Shown: positions 30,526-39,209 of the stretch, one piece after another
Layout of the letters: the number at the start of each line of letters is the position of its first letter
Position numbering within the stretch: the first letter of the stretch is position 1
Assembly: GCA_937883775.1 (NCBI GenBank)
Contig: CAKZXZ010000177.1
Coordinates: 29,999-93,998 of the forward strand
DNA from: an uncultured Paracoccaceae bacterium
Lineage (GTDB): Bacteria > Pseudomonadota > Alphaproteobacteria > Rhodobacterales > Rhodobacteraceae
Length of the DNA: 64,000 nt
Direction of reading: 5' to 3'
Translations under genes and position numbers: made by a program
Notes under the pieces: model-generated
Databases searched by the model: none
Seen by the model: only the letters and a program-made list of their open reading frames with translations
What the model was told of the DNA's origin: nothing

Positions 30526-32143
30526 AAAATTCAGGATCCGTCGAACCGGCGCACTGGGCTCTCCTGCGCGGGCAGATGCGCCTGTTCAAGACCCGGTTGA
30601 AGCACCTATCGCGTCGCCCACTCCGGCACCGGCACCGCAAGAAGCCAGCGTTGCTGGCCGCGCGGCACCTGCGCCCGCAGCGCCGCAAGACGCTGTCAAA
30701 GCCCCCGATCAGGCCACCGACCAAGACATCGACGCCATCCGCCACGAAGGACTGACCGGGCGTCAGCTACGCATGGCGCGTCGGGTCGCACAAAAGCATG
30801 GACTTGCCCCAACATCTGACTTTGATGCCGTCCGCTTGCTGCGGGCCAAGGGGATTGATCCGTTCCAACGCTCCAACATGTTGCAGCTTGTCGTTCCTGA
30901 TGACGGCAGCGATGAAACGCCGGTGCAACTGCCGCAAACAGTGCCGTCTGGAGACAACACGCTGCCCTCCACGGATCTGATGAGCAGCGCGAATGAACGC
31001 GTGAGCGGAATCGTGATGATCCAACGCGATATCGCCAAGCGACGCCGTCGCAAGATGGCCCTGCTGATCTCACGCATCAGCTTTTTCGTTTTCCTGCCGA
31101 CATTGCTGGCAGGCTATTATTTCTACATCATCGCCACACCGCTATATGCGACCAACTCTGAATTCATCATTCAACAGGCCGAAAGTGCAGGCGCCGGATC
31201 ACTGGGCAGCATGTTTGGCAGCTCGCAGCTGGCAACCGTACAGGACAGCATCGCCGTACAAGGCTATCTGACGTCCCGCGAAGCCATGCAGCGTCTCGAT
31301 GAAGACCTTGGCTTCAAGGCGCATTTTGCACGGGATGAAATCGACGCGATCCAGCGCCTTGCGCCTGATGCAACCGATGAACAGGCATATAAGCTTTATA
31401 AGCGCAATGTGAAGATCGGCTATGATCCAACCGAAGGCATCATCAAGATGGAGGTGATCGCCGCTGATCCAGAATCCTCCGAGGAATGGGCCCGCAAATT
31501 GATTTCCTACGCCGAAGCGCGGGTCGACAGCATCACGCAGCGGGTCCGCGAAGACCAGATGAAAGGGGCCCGGGAAAGCTTTGAGGAAGCTCTTGCAGAA
31601 CGCGACGCGGCCCTTGACCGGCTTGTTGAAATTCAACGCACAATCGAAACGATCGACCCGCTGACAGAGGTTGCAACAATCAACAGTCAGGTTGCGCAGC
31701 GTCAAACTGAACTGCAAGAGAAAGAGCTTCAACTTCAAGCTCTGCTCGACAACGCTCAACCAAACGCTGCACGTGTCGAAGGCGTCCGCGCCGATATCCG
31801 GCGTCTTGAGGCGCTCATCACGAGCTTGCGGACACAACTCACCGTCGCCAGCAATGACGGCGTGTCACTCGCAACCAAGAATGCCGAGCTACGCCGCGCC
31901 GAGATTGACCTGCAAACCCGTGACGGCTTGCTACAAGGGGCGCTCCAACAGATGGAGACCGCCCGGATCGAGGCAAACCGGCAGGTGCGCTATCTCTCGC
32001 TGGGCGTGTCTCCCACCGCACCCGATGAGGCCGCCTACCCCCGCAAATTCGAAAATACGCTTCTCGCCTTCATCATTTTTGCGGGTATCTATCTGATGGT
32101 CTCGCTCACTGCGTCGATCCTGCGCGAACAGGTTACATCCTAA
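30503..32143 (+). CDS. kpsE: Capsule export polysaccharide co-polymerase, KpsE-like
   Basis: A 546-aa inner-membrane/periplasmic protein of the KpsE/Wzz family that links the ABC exporter to the outer-membrane channel. It has an N-terminal cytosolic arm of about 185 residues: Pro/Ala-rich (20-70), then a helical LTGRQLRMARRVAQKHG segment. TM1 follows (about 186-210), then a periplasmic domain with long coiled coil (about 340-480) and TM2 near 520-540. Canonical KpsE lacks so long an arm. The ORF track starts at 30419; MTTKPKAKKFRIRR at 30503 avoids a long overlap. Its TAA abuts the kdsA ATG. Confidence 0.85.
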   Translation: MTTKPKAKKFRIRRTGALGSPARADAPVQDPVEAPIASPTPAPAPQEASVAGRAAPAPAAPQDAVKAPDQATDQDIDAIRHEGLTGRQLRMARRVAQKHGLAPTSDFDAVRLLRAKGIDPFQRSNMLQLVVPDDGSDETPVQLPQTVPSGDNTLPSTDLMSSANERVSGIVMIQRDIAKRRRRKMALLISRISFFVFLPTLLAGYYFYIIATPLYATNSEFIIQQAESAGAGSLGSMFGSSQLATVQDSIAVQGYLTSREAMQRLDEDLGFKAHFARDEIDAIQRLAPDATDEQAYKLYKRNVKIGYDPTEGIIKMEVIAADPESSEEWARKLISYAEARVDSITQRVREDQMKGARESFEEALAERDAALDRLVEIQRTIETIDPLTEVATINSQVAQRQTELQEKELQLQALLDNAQPNAARVEGVRADIRRLEALITSLRTQLTVASNDGVSLATKNAELRRAEIDLQTRDGLLQGALQQMETARIEANRQVRYLSLGVSPTAPDEAAYPRKFENTLLAFIIFAGIYLMVSLTASILREQVTS

Positions 32144-32977
32144 ATGAAAACTGTCGATATCCGCGGCCTTCAGGTCGGCAACGATCATCCCCTGACTGTC
32201 ATCGCGGGGCCATGCCAACTGGAAAGCGTGGATCACGCCCAGATGATTGCGGGCACCATGAAAGAGGTGTGCGCCCGGAACGGCGCACAGTTCATCTTCA
32301 AGGGCTCTTTTGACAAGGCCAACCGCACGTCTCTTTCGGGAAAACGCGGCCTTGGCATTGATGAAGGTCTGGCGGTGATGCAAGCGGTTGGCGACACGCT
32401 GCATGTCCCCACTTTGACCGACGTGCACACCGCCGACCAATGCGCCCCCGTCGCCCAGGTGTGCGACGTCCTGCAAATCCCAGCGTTCCTGTGCCGCCAG
32501 ACCGACCTGCTTTTGGCGGCAGCGCAAACCGGAGCTGCGATCAACGTCAAGAAAGGGCAGTTCCTGGCCCCTTGGGACATGGACAACGTCGCCGACAAGC
32601 TTGCCTCAACCGGCAATGAGCGGCTTTTGCTCACCGAGCGTGGCACATCGTTCGGCTACAACACACTCGTCGCCGATATGCGCGGATTGCCGCGTATGAT
32701 GCAGACCGGCTATCCGGTCGTGATGGATGCCACCCATTCGGTGCAACAACCCGGCGGACAGGGTGGCTCAAGCGGCGGTCAGCGTGAATTTGCGCCAGTT
32801 ATGGCGCGGTCTGCTGTGTCTTTGGGCATTGCTGCGGTTTTCATCGAAACGCACGAAGCCCCTGATACCGCGCCCTCTGACGGGCCGAACATGATTCCGC
32901 TCAGCCAGATGGACAGTTTGATTGAAACCCTGATGGCTTTCGATAGGTTGGCAAAGACCGATCCCATTCGTCTTTGA
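32144..32977 (+). CDS. kdsA: 3-deoxy-8-phosphooctulonate (Kdo-8-P) synthase
   Basis: Condenses phosphoenolpyruvate with arabinose-5-phosphate to Kdo-8-P, for lipopolysaccharide or capsule poly-Kdo linkers. 277 aa, the usual length. Motifs: FKGSFDKANRTS, NVKKGQFLAPWDM and DATHSVQQPGG. The start directly follows the kpsE-like stop. Its place beside kpsT/kpsE suggests supply of Kdo for capsule linkage, though it may be the only copy for LPS too. ATG 32144 lacks a strong separate ribosome site, consistent with translational coupling. Confidence 0.95.
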   Translation: MKTVDIRGLQVGNDHPLTVIAGPCQLESVDHAQMIAGTMKEVCARNGAQFIFKGSFDKANRTSLSGKRGLGIDEGLAVMQAVGDTLHVPTLTDVHTADQCAPVAQVCDVLQIPAFLCRQTDLLLAAAQTGAAINVKKGQFLAPWDMDNVADKLASTGNERLLLTERGTSFGYNTLVADMRGLPRMMQTGYPVVMDATHSVQQPGGQGGSSGGQREFAPVMARSAVSLGIAAVFIETHEAPDTAPSDGPNMIPLSQMDSLIETLMAFDRLAKTDPIRL

Positions 32978-32994
32978 AAAAGAGAGCCAATCCC

Positions 32995-34491
32995 GTGACC
33001 AAACCAGCGACTACTGTCACCCCGAACACTTGGACCTTCCTACGCGACGCAATGATAACGCCGACAGGTTTTCGCGAATATGACGCGCGCTGGAAATACC
33101 CCGAAGAGATCAATCTGGCGGGGATCACAGCCTTGGGTCTTGGCCTTGGCACGCAAATGCACAAGCGTGGCATCAAGCCCGAGATTGCCGTTGGCAATGA
33201 CTACCGCGACTACTCTTTATCGATCAAAAACGCACTGATGCTGGGGCTCATGCAGGCGGGCATCGCCGTCAAGGATATCGGCCCTGCCCTTTCGCCTATG
33301 GCCTATTTTGCACAGTTCCACCTCGACTTGCCAGCCGTTGCCATGGTCACCGCCAGCCACAATCCCAATGGCTGGACCGGCGTGAAGATGGGCTTTGATC
33401 GCCCCCTAACCCACGGCCCCGATGAGATGGGCGAGTTGCGCGATATCGTGTTGAACGGCGAAGGTGTCGCGCGCGAGGGCGGCTCTTACGAATTTATCGA
33501 CGGCATGCGCGAAGCCTATCTGGATGACCTCGTGGGTGATTTCAAAATGACCCGCAAGCTCAAGGTCGTTTGCGCGACAGGCAACGGGACCGCTTCGGCC
33601 TTCGCACCGGATGTCTTTGAACGCCTGGGCGTCGAAATTGTGCCCTCTCACAACGAGCTGGACTACACGTTTCCCAACTACAACCCGAACCCCGAAGCCA
33701 TGGAAATGCTGCACGATATGTCTGATAGCGTGAAGGCCTCAGGCGCGGATTTTGCGCTCGGGTTTGACGGCGACGGCGACCGCTGCGGCGTTGTCGACAA
33801 CGAGGGCGAAGAGATTTTTGCCGATAAGGTCGGCGTCATCATGGCCCGTGACCTGGCTAAGATTTACCCCGGTTCCACCTTCGTGGCCGATGTGAAATCC
33901 ACAGGCCTTTTCGCATCAGATCCAGAGCTGCAAAAGCACGGCGTCAAAGCCGATTACTGGAAAACCGGTCACAGCCATATGAAGCGGCGCGTCCGAGAAA
34001 TCGGCGCGCTGGCAGGTTTTGAGAAATCGGGCCACTACTTCCTCGCCGAACCTATCGGGCGCGGCTACGACTGCGGCATGCGCGTCGCGGTCGAAATCTG
34101 CAAACTAATGGACCGCAACCCCGATATGTCCATGTCTGATCTGCGCAAAGCCTTGCCGCAGACCTTCGCAACGCCCACGATGTCGCCCTACTGCGCCGAC
34201 TTGGAGAAATACGATGTGCTGGAGCGACTTGTCGCCAAGCTCGTCGCCAAACATGAGGCGGGCGAGACCATTGCAGACCGAAAGATCGCGCAGGTCGTCA
34301 CCGTCAACGGCGCCCGCGTGATCCTGGATAACGGCGCGTGGGGATTGGTACGCGCATCGTCCAATACGCCCAATCTGGTGGTGGTCTGCGAAAGCCCCGA
34401 AAGCGATGCCGAGATGCGGGCAATTTTTGCCGACATCGACGCAGTCATTCGCACCGAATCCTCGGTCGGCGACTACGATCAGACGATCTGA
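32995..34491 (+). CDS. Phosphomannomutase/phosphoglucomutase
   Basis: An alpha-D-phosphohexomutase (498 aa) interconverting hexose-6-P and hexose-1-P to feed sugar nucleotides. The active phosphoserine loop is TASHNPNGWTG and the Mg2+ loop is GFDGDGDRCG; the sugar-binding and phosphate-binding C-terminal parts follow. The ORF track begins with TTG at 32974, overlapping kdsA; GTG 32995 has AGAGAG upstream and gives a more usual N-terminus, but either is possible. Last gene of the capsule/Kdo block. Mannose versus glucose preference is not decidable from motifs. Confidence 0.9.
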   Translation: MTKPATTVTPNTWTFLRDAMITPTGFREYDARWKYPEEINLAGITALGLGLGTQMHKRGIKPEIAVGNDYRDYSLSIKNALMLGLMQAGIAVKDIGPALSPMAYFAQFHLDLPAVAMVTASHNPNGWTGVKMGFDRPLTHGPDEMGELRDIVLNGEGVAREGGSYEFIDGMREAYLDDLVGDFKMTRKLKVVCATGNGTASAFAPDVFERLGVEIVPSHNELDYTFPNYNPNPEAMEMLHDMSDSVKASGADFALGFDGDGDRCGVVDNEGEEIFADKVGVIMARDLAKIYPGSTFVADVKSTGLFASDPELQKHGVKADYWKTGHSHMKRRVREIGALAGFEKSGHYFLAEPIGRGYDCGMRVAVEICKLMDRNPDMSMSDLRKALPQTFATPTMSPYCADLEKYDVLERLVAKLVAKHEAGETIADRKIAQVVTVNGARVILDNGAWGLVRASSNTPNLVVVCESPESDAEMRAIFADIDAVIRTESSVGDYDQTI

Positions 34492-34549
34492 CATTTACAC
34501 GCCGCCCCAAGCGCTTATTCTGACCGCAAATTGATGCGGACCTCATTTT

Positions 34550-35881
34550 ATGCGCTTGTTTTTGACCCTCGCCTTATGTCTCTGCTTGTGCATTTTCCTG
34601 CCGCCTGCAGGTACTGCACAAGAAACCATTGAACAGCCCACCGGCACGATCACAGTCGAGGATAGCACCGCTCAAGATGCAGCGATCGCAAGCCGTATTC
34701 GCGGTATCCTGAACGAGCTGGAGGGTTATCGCGACGTCACCGTGACCGTCTCTAACGGCATTGTCACATTGCGCGGCACGACACTTGATGCAGTCGCAGC
34801 CGACCGTCTGACCGATCTGGCCGGTCGTGTTGAAGGCGTCGTTGCAATTGAAAACAACGTGCTTGAAACCACAGATGTGGTTGAACGCCTGAACCCCGCG
34901 GTCGAGCGGTTTCAGGCTCGGTTCAGCCAGCTGGTCGCTTTCATACCGCTCGCGCTGATTGCTTTGCTGGCATTTTTGATCGTTCTTGTCGCAGGCATCG
35001 TGATCGCTCGGATGCGCCAACCCTGGGACAGGCTCGCTCCGAACAAATTCATCGCCAACATTTACCGTCAGTTGGTCCGGCTGGCCTTCATGATCGGCGG
35101 ACTTGTCGTCGCGCTTGATATCCTCAACGCGACAGCACTGCTGTCCACCATCCTCGGTGCGGCCGGTATCGTTGGTCTGGCCATCGGTTTTGCCGTGCGC
35201 GACACGGTCGAGAACTTTATCGCCTCGATCATGCTGTCGATCCGCCAGCCGTTCCGCCCCAATGACACCGTCGAAATCGAAGGCGATATCGGTAAAGTGA
35301 TCCGCCTTACTAGCCGCGCAACGATCCTGCTGAGCTTTGATGGCAACCACATCCACATTCCCAATGCGACCGTCTTCAAAAGCCGTATCGTCAATTACAC
35401 CCGCAATGATGAACGCCGCTTTCTGTTCGATCTGGGCATCGCGCCGGACGAAGACTTTGCAACAGCGCGCGACATTGCACAGAAAACCATCGAAAACCTG
35501 CCTTTCGTGTTGCCAGAGCCTGCACCCAACTGCTGGGTCGAAGGCATCGGTGACAGCACCGTCACCTTGCGCGTCACCGGTTGGATCGCCCAGCACGAAA
35601 CCAGCTTCGTAGCTGCACGCGGCGAGGCCATTCGCATGGTCATGGCCGCCCTCACCGCCAACGACATCGCAATGCCCGAGCCAACGTACCGTCTCATCAG
35701 CGACCTGGGCGATGCGGCACCCACCTCGGACACCACTAAAAAGGCACCTGCCAAACCTGTCGCAGCAGAGCCAACAGAGGTCAGCGCGACAGCCGATAAG
35801 GAGCTGTCCAAGATCATCGACGATGAACGCAGCGCGCAGGCAGAGAGTGACCTGCTCGACCGCGACGCCGAGCGGGAATAA
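34550..35881 (+). CDS. Mechanosensitive channel (MscS family) with periplasmic BON domain
   Basis: A 443-aa small-conductance mechanosensitive channel. A signal peptide (MRLFLTLALCLCLCIFLPPAGTA) is followed by a BON domain (about residues 40-105), then membrane helices at about 125-150 and 165-195. The pore helix is LGAAGIVGLAIGFAVRDTV. The MscS beta domain includes RPNDTVEIEGDIG. The C-terminal tail (about 385-443) is charged and low-complexity. BON domains bind phospholipid or wall-associated surfaces, so the fusion may tether or gate the channel at the periplasmic face. Monocistronic, upstream of a tRNA gene. Confidence 0.92.
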   Translation: MRLFLTLALCLCLCIFLPPAGTAQETIEQPTGTITVEDSTAQDAAIASRIRGILNELEGYRDVTVTVSNGIVTLRGTTLDAVAADRLTDLAGRVEGVVAIENNVLETTDVVERLNPAVERFQARFSQLVAFIPLALIALLAFLIVLVAGIVIARMRQPWDRLAPNKFIANIYRQLVRLAFMIGGLVVALDILNATALLSTILGAAGIVGLAIGFAVRDTVENFIASIMLSIRQPFRPNDTVEIEGDIGKVIRLTSRATILLSFDGNHIHIPNATVFKSRIVNYTRNDERRFLFDLGIAPDEDFATARDIAQKTIENLPFVLPEPAPNCWVEGIGDSTVTLRVTGWIAQHETSFVAARGEAIRMVMAALTANDIAMPEPTYRLISDLGDAAPTSDTTKKAPAKPVAAEPTEVSATADKELSKIIDDERSAQAESDLLDRDAERE

Positions 35882-35950
35882 CTCTGTCTGCACTTTTTGC
35901 GAAAACGCACTTGATTACCCCCCGCAGCCTGCGTATTTAGCCGCCTACGT

Positions 35951-36025
35951 TGGGGTGTAGCCAAGCGGTAAGGCATCGGTTTTTGGTACCGTGTATCGTA
36001 GGTTCGAATCCTACCACCCCAGCCA
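35951..36025 (+). tRNA. tRNA-Gln (anticodon TTG)
   Basis: A full cloverleaf with 7-bp acceptor stem TGGGGTG / CACCCCA, discriminator G and encoded CCA. The D arm is GCCAAGCGGTAAGGC, the anticodon loop TTTTGGT has TTG as anticodon, and the T arm is GTAGG TTCGAAT CCTAC. The outermost anticodon-stem pair is T-T, otherwise all stems pair. Confidence 0.97.
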
Positions 36026-36148
36026 CTTTCTTCCCGATGAACCGGTTAAAAAAGCGCCCTCCAAGTGCTTGACACCGCCTTGCGCACTTCCCATCGTGAG
36101 GCGTCACAATTTTTGCCAAAGCGCAGAATTGTCAAATGGGAGGACTAC

Positions 36149-37135
36149 ATGACAAATTTTAAACTTGGCCGCCGCGCCGTGATGGCCGCTGCCATTGCGA
36201 TGCTTGGTTTTACCGCTCCGGCACACGCCGACGGTCATCAGGTCGTCGACAGCATTCACTTCCTGATCCCCGGCGGTGCCGGTGGCGGTTGGGACGGCAC
36301 GGCACGCGGCACAGGTGAGGCTCTGACGAACGCGGGCCTTGTGGGCACTGCATCCTATGAAAACATGTCCGGCGGCGGCGGTGGTAAAGCCATCGGCTAT
36401 CTTATTGAAAATGCCGAAAGCAACCACGGCACGCTTATGGTCAACTCGACCCCGATCGTGATCCGCTCATTGACAGGCGTGTTCCCCCAAAGCTTCCGGG
36501 ATCTCACACTGATCGCAGGCACCATTGGTGACTACGCCGCTATCGTTGTGGGCAAAGACAGCCCCATCAACACCATGGAAGACCTTCTGGCCGCCTATGA
36601 CGCTGACCCCAACAACACTGCCATCGGCGGTGGCTCGGTGCCTGGCGGTATGGACCACCTTGTGGCGGCAATGGTGATGGAATCAGCAGGACGGGATGCG
36701 TTGGGCGTGAAATACATCCCCTATGACGCAGGCGGCAAAGCCATGGCAGCCCTGCTGTCAGGCGAGATTGCAGCCCTTTCGACGGGGTTCTCCGAAGCTG
36801 TTGATCTGGCCAATGCGGGCGAAGTGAAAATCATCGGTGTCACCGCCGATGAGCGCGTCGGCGCTGCCGAGGACGCGATGACCATGAAAGAGCAAGGCAT
36901 CGACATGACCTTCGTCAACTGGCGTGGGTTCTTTGGCGCACCAGGCCTGCCCGAAGAAAAGGTCACGGCCTATCAGGACGCGATCATGAAGATGTACGAC
37001 ACCCCCGAGTGGGAAGAAGTGCGCGCACGCAACGGTTGGGTCAATATCCACAACAGCGGCGATGATTTTCAGGCCTTCCTTGAAGAGCAGGAAAAGGTCA
37101 TCGGCGATTTGATGAAGAAGCTGGGCTTCCTCTAG
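36149..37135 (+). CDS. tctC: Tripartite tricarboxylate transporter substrate-binding protein TctC-like
   Basis: Periplasmic binding protein (328 aa) of a TTT system. Signal peptide with RR and hydrophobic core (KLGRRAVMAAAIAMLGFTAPAHA). Family pieces: FLIPGGAGGGWDGTAR near the mature start, SPINTMEDLLA, and FFGAPGLPEEK. The ORF track starts at 36065; ATG 36149 has ATGGGAGGAC just upstream. It precedes tctB and tctA but is separated from them by a strong terminator-like hairpin. The substrate could be a tri- or dicarboxylate or an unrelated acid; TctC relatives are very diverse. Confidence 0.93.
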   Translation: MTNFKLGRRAVMAAAIAMLGFTAPAHADGHQVVDSIHFLIPGGAGGGWDGTARGTGEALTNAGLVGTASYENMSGGGGGKAIGYLIENAESNHGTLMVNSTPIVIRSLTGVFPQSFRDLTLIAGTIGDYAAIVVGKDSPINTMEDLLAAYDADPNNTAIGGGSVPGGMDHLVAAMVMESAGRDALGVKYIPYDAGGKAMAALLSGEIAALSTGFSEAVDLANAGEVKIIGVTADERVGAAEDAMTMKEQGIDMTFVNWRGFFGAPGLPEEKVTAYQDAIMKMYDTPEWEEVRARNGWVNIHNSGDDFQAFLEEQEKVIGDLMKKLGFL

Positions 37136-37147
37136 AAACACCCTCTA

Positions 37148-37185
37148 AGCGGGGCGTGAACCACATCACGCCCCGCTTTTCTTTT
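37148..37185 (+). terminator. Strong intrinsic terminator between tctC and tctB
   Basis: A perfect 12-bp stem (AGCGGGGCGTGA / TCACGCCCCGCT) with a 6-base loop is followed by TTTTCTTTT. It lies 12 bases after the tctC stop, inside an otherwise co-directional operon, so it should cut downstream expression and leave excess tctC mRNA. Confidence 0.88.
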
Positions 37186-37208
37186 CCCTACTCGCACCGG
37201 AGGGCATC

Positions 37209-37694
37209 ATGGCGCTGGATCGCTGGATTGCACTTGTTTTGCTCGGCATCTGCCTGATCTACGGGTATGCGGCTTGGTTCACGATGGACGATGCACTCGC
37301 ACCCTTCATGCGGCGCAACCCAATCTGGCCCTCGACCTTTCCAAAGGTGCTTTCGGTCCTTGCGATCGTTGCAGCCCTCGTCATCCTGCTTGGGATCGAA
37401 AAAAGCGAACAGAAAATCGGTGACATCGATTATCGCCGCCTTGGAGATTACAAAATAGGTCAGGCCCTGATGCTTCTGGGCCTCATGGTGGCTTACGCCC
37501 TTTTGCTGCGCCCGGCGGGTTTCCTGTTTTCCACAGTTGGCTTCCTTGTCGGTGGGTCCTTCATTCTGGGCGAACGACGCTGGATCATGATGCTGTTGGT
37601 ATCAGGCATCGCAACCGGCATCGTGTGGTATCTGGTCCAAGTCGTTCTGGGCATTTTCCTGCGCCCGCTGCCCGGCTTTCTGGTAGGAGGCTGA
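37209..37694 (+). CDS. tctB: Tripartite tricarboxylate transporter small membrane protein TctB-like
   Basis: A 161-aa membrane protein with four hydrophobic helices (about 9-28, 45-65, 85-105 and 120-150), the standard TctB topology. Identity rests on topology and on position between tctC and tctA. ATG 37209 has CCGGAGGGC upstream. One base separates its stop from tctA. Confidence 0.88.
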   Translation: MALDRWIALVLLGICLIYGYAAWFTMDDALAPFMRRNPIWPSTFPKVLSVLAIVAALVILLGIEKSEQKIGDIDYRRLGDYKIGQALMLLGLMVAYALLLRPAGFLFSTVGFLVGGSFILGERRWIMMLLVSGIATGIVWYLVQVVLGIFLRPLPGFLVGG

Positions 37695-37695
37695 C

Positions 37696-39207
37696 ATGCT
37701 CGAAGGACTTCTGATTGGCCTGCAAACGGCGCTCTCGCTGCAAAACCTTCTGATGGTGATCGGCGGCTGCCTGATCGGTACATTTATCGGCATGCTACCC
37801 GGCCTTGGGCCGATGTCGATCATCGCGATCATGATCCCCGTCGCCATATCGATGGGCGATCCCTCCGCCGCGCTGATCCTGCTCGCAGGTGTCTATTACG
37901 GGGCCATCTTCGGCGGCTCCACCTCGTCGATCCTGCTCAATGCGCCGGGTGTCGCGGGCACTGTAGCTTCCAGTTTCGACGGCTATCCGATGGCACGGCA
38001 AGGCAAGGCGGGCAAGGCGCTGACCATCGCCGCTATTGCAAGCTTTGCAGGCGGCACCATCGGCGCATTGCTTTTGATGGTTTTCGCACCGATGCTGTCA
38101 TCGGTCGCACTGTTGTTTCATTCAGCGGAATACTTCGCACTGATGGTCGTCGGCCTCTCGGCCATCGCCGCGTTTGCTGGCACGGGGCAAGTCGCCAAGG
38201 CAATGCTAATGACACTGCTTGGCCTCATCATGGCAACGGTCGGTGAAGGTGCGCTGTTCAATCAACCGCGCTTCACGATGGGGCTGATGGACCTGCAATC
38301 GGGGTTTGGCTTTATCACGCTGGCCATGGCCATGTTTGCCCTGCCCGAGGCACTGTTTCTTGTTCTGAAGCCAAAAGACGCAGGCTCGGCAGATGGCGAA
38401 ATCAAAGATCTCCGCATCACGCGACAGGAAGCAAAATCCATCGCACCCGTGATCGGACGCCAATCAATCCAAGGCTTTTTCATCGGTGTTCTGCCGGGCG
38501 CCGGCGCAACCATCGCCTCCTTTTTGGGCTATGCCGTTGAACGCAACATCGCCCCCAAGAAAGAACAGGAAGAGTTCGGCAAAGGCTCGATCAAAGGCCT
38601 CGCCGCTCCTGAAACCGCCAATAACGCAGCTTGCACAGGCTCTTTCGTGCCGCTCCTCACCCTCGGCATCCCCGGCTCGGGCACCACAGCGATCCTGTTG
38701 GGCGCGCTGATCGCGCTAAACGTCACGCCCGGCCCGCGCCTGATGCTGGACGAGCCTCAGGTCTTCTGGGCTGTCATCATGTCGATGTTCATCGGCAATC
38801 TGGTACTGTTGATCCTGAACCTGCCGCTGATCCCGTACATCGCCAAAGTGCTGTCGGTGCCGCGCAACTACCTGATCCCGTTCATCTTGTTCTTCACCCT
38901 GATGGGCGCCTATATCGGCCAGAACAACGCGACTGAACTGCTTTTGCTGGTCGGGTTCGGCATCTTCGCGACGATCCTGCGCTTTGCAGATTACCCGCTC
39001 GCCCCGCTTCTGATCGGCTTCATTCTGGGCGGCATGCTCGAGGATAACTTCTCCCGCTCGATGCAGCTTTATGACGGCGTGTCCTTTATCTGGGAACGCC
39101 CGATGACCCTTGGCCTGCTGGTGATCGCAATCCTTCTGGTCATCCTGCCCAGCTACCGCGCCCGCCGCGCCAAGATGCGCGCACAAGGTGTGGCTGACGG
39201 CGATTGA
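37696..39207 (+). CDS. tctA: Tripartite tricarboxylate transporter large permease TctA-like
   Basis: A 503-aa permease with about 11-12 helices. Conserved TctA elements are IGMLPGLGPMSIIAI and its repeat-like counterpart FFIGVLPGAGATIASF, plus FGGSTSSILLNAPG and LTLGIPGSGTTAILLGAL. It carries out Na+- or H+-driven uptake with TctB and TctC. Convergent with cysG, with only 2 bases between stop codons, so both transcripts must end inside or beyond the other gene. Confidence 0.95.
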   Translation: MLEGLLIGLQTALSLQNLLMVIGGCLIGTFIGMLPGLGPMSIIAIMIPVAISMGDPSAALILLAGVYYGAIFGGSTSSILLNAPGVAGTVASSFDGYPMARQGKAGKALTIAAIASFAGGTIGALLLMVFAPMLSSVALLFHSAEYFALMVVGLSAIAAFAGTGQVAKAMLMTLLGLIMATVGEGALFNQPRFTMGLMDLQSGFGFITLAMAMFALPEALFLVLKPKDAGSADGEIKDLRITRQEAKSIAPVIGRQSIQGFFIGVLPGAGATIASFLGYAVERNIAPKKEQEEFGKGSIKGLAAPETANNAACTGSFVPLLTLGIPGSGTTAILLGALIALNVTPGPRLMLDEPQVFWAVIMSMFIGNLVLLILNLPLIPYIAKVLSVPRNYLIPFILFFTLMGAYIGQNNATELLLLVGFGIFATILRFADYPLAPLLIGFILGGMLEDNFSRSMQLYDGVSFIWERPMTLGLLVIAILLVILPSYRARRAKMRAQGVADGD

Positions 39208-39209
39208 TC

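Noticed and set aside
34574-35893. 439-aa minus-strand ORF
   Set aside because: Antisense to the MscS gene, which has clear domains; the shadow has none.
36065-36148. N-terminal extension of tctC in the ORF track
   Set aside because: The downstream ATG has a good ribosome site and begins the signal peptide; the extension is not signal-like.
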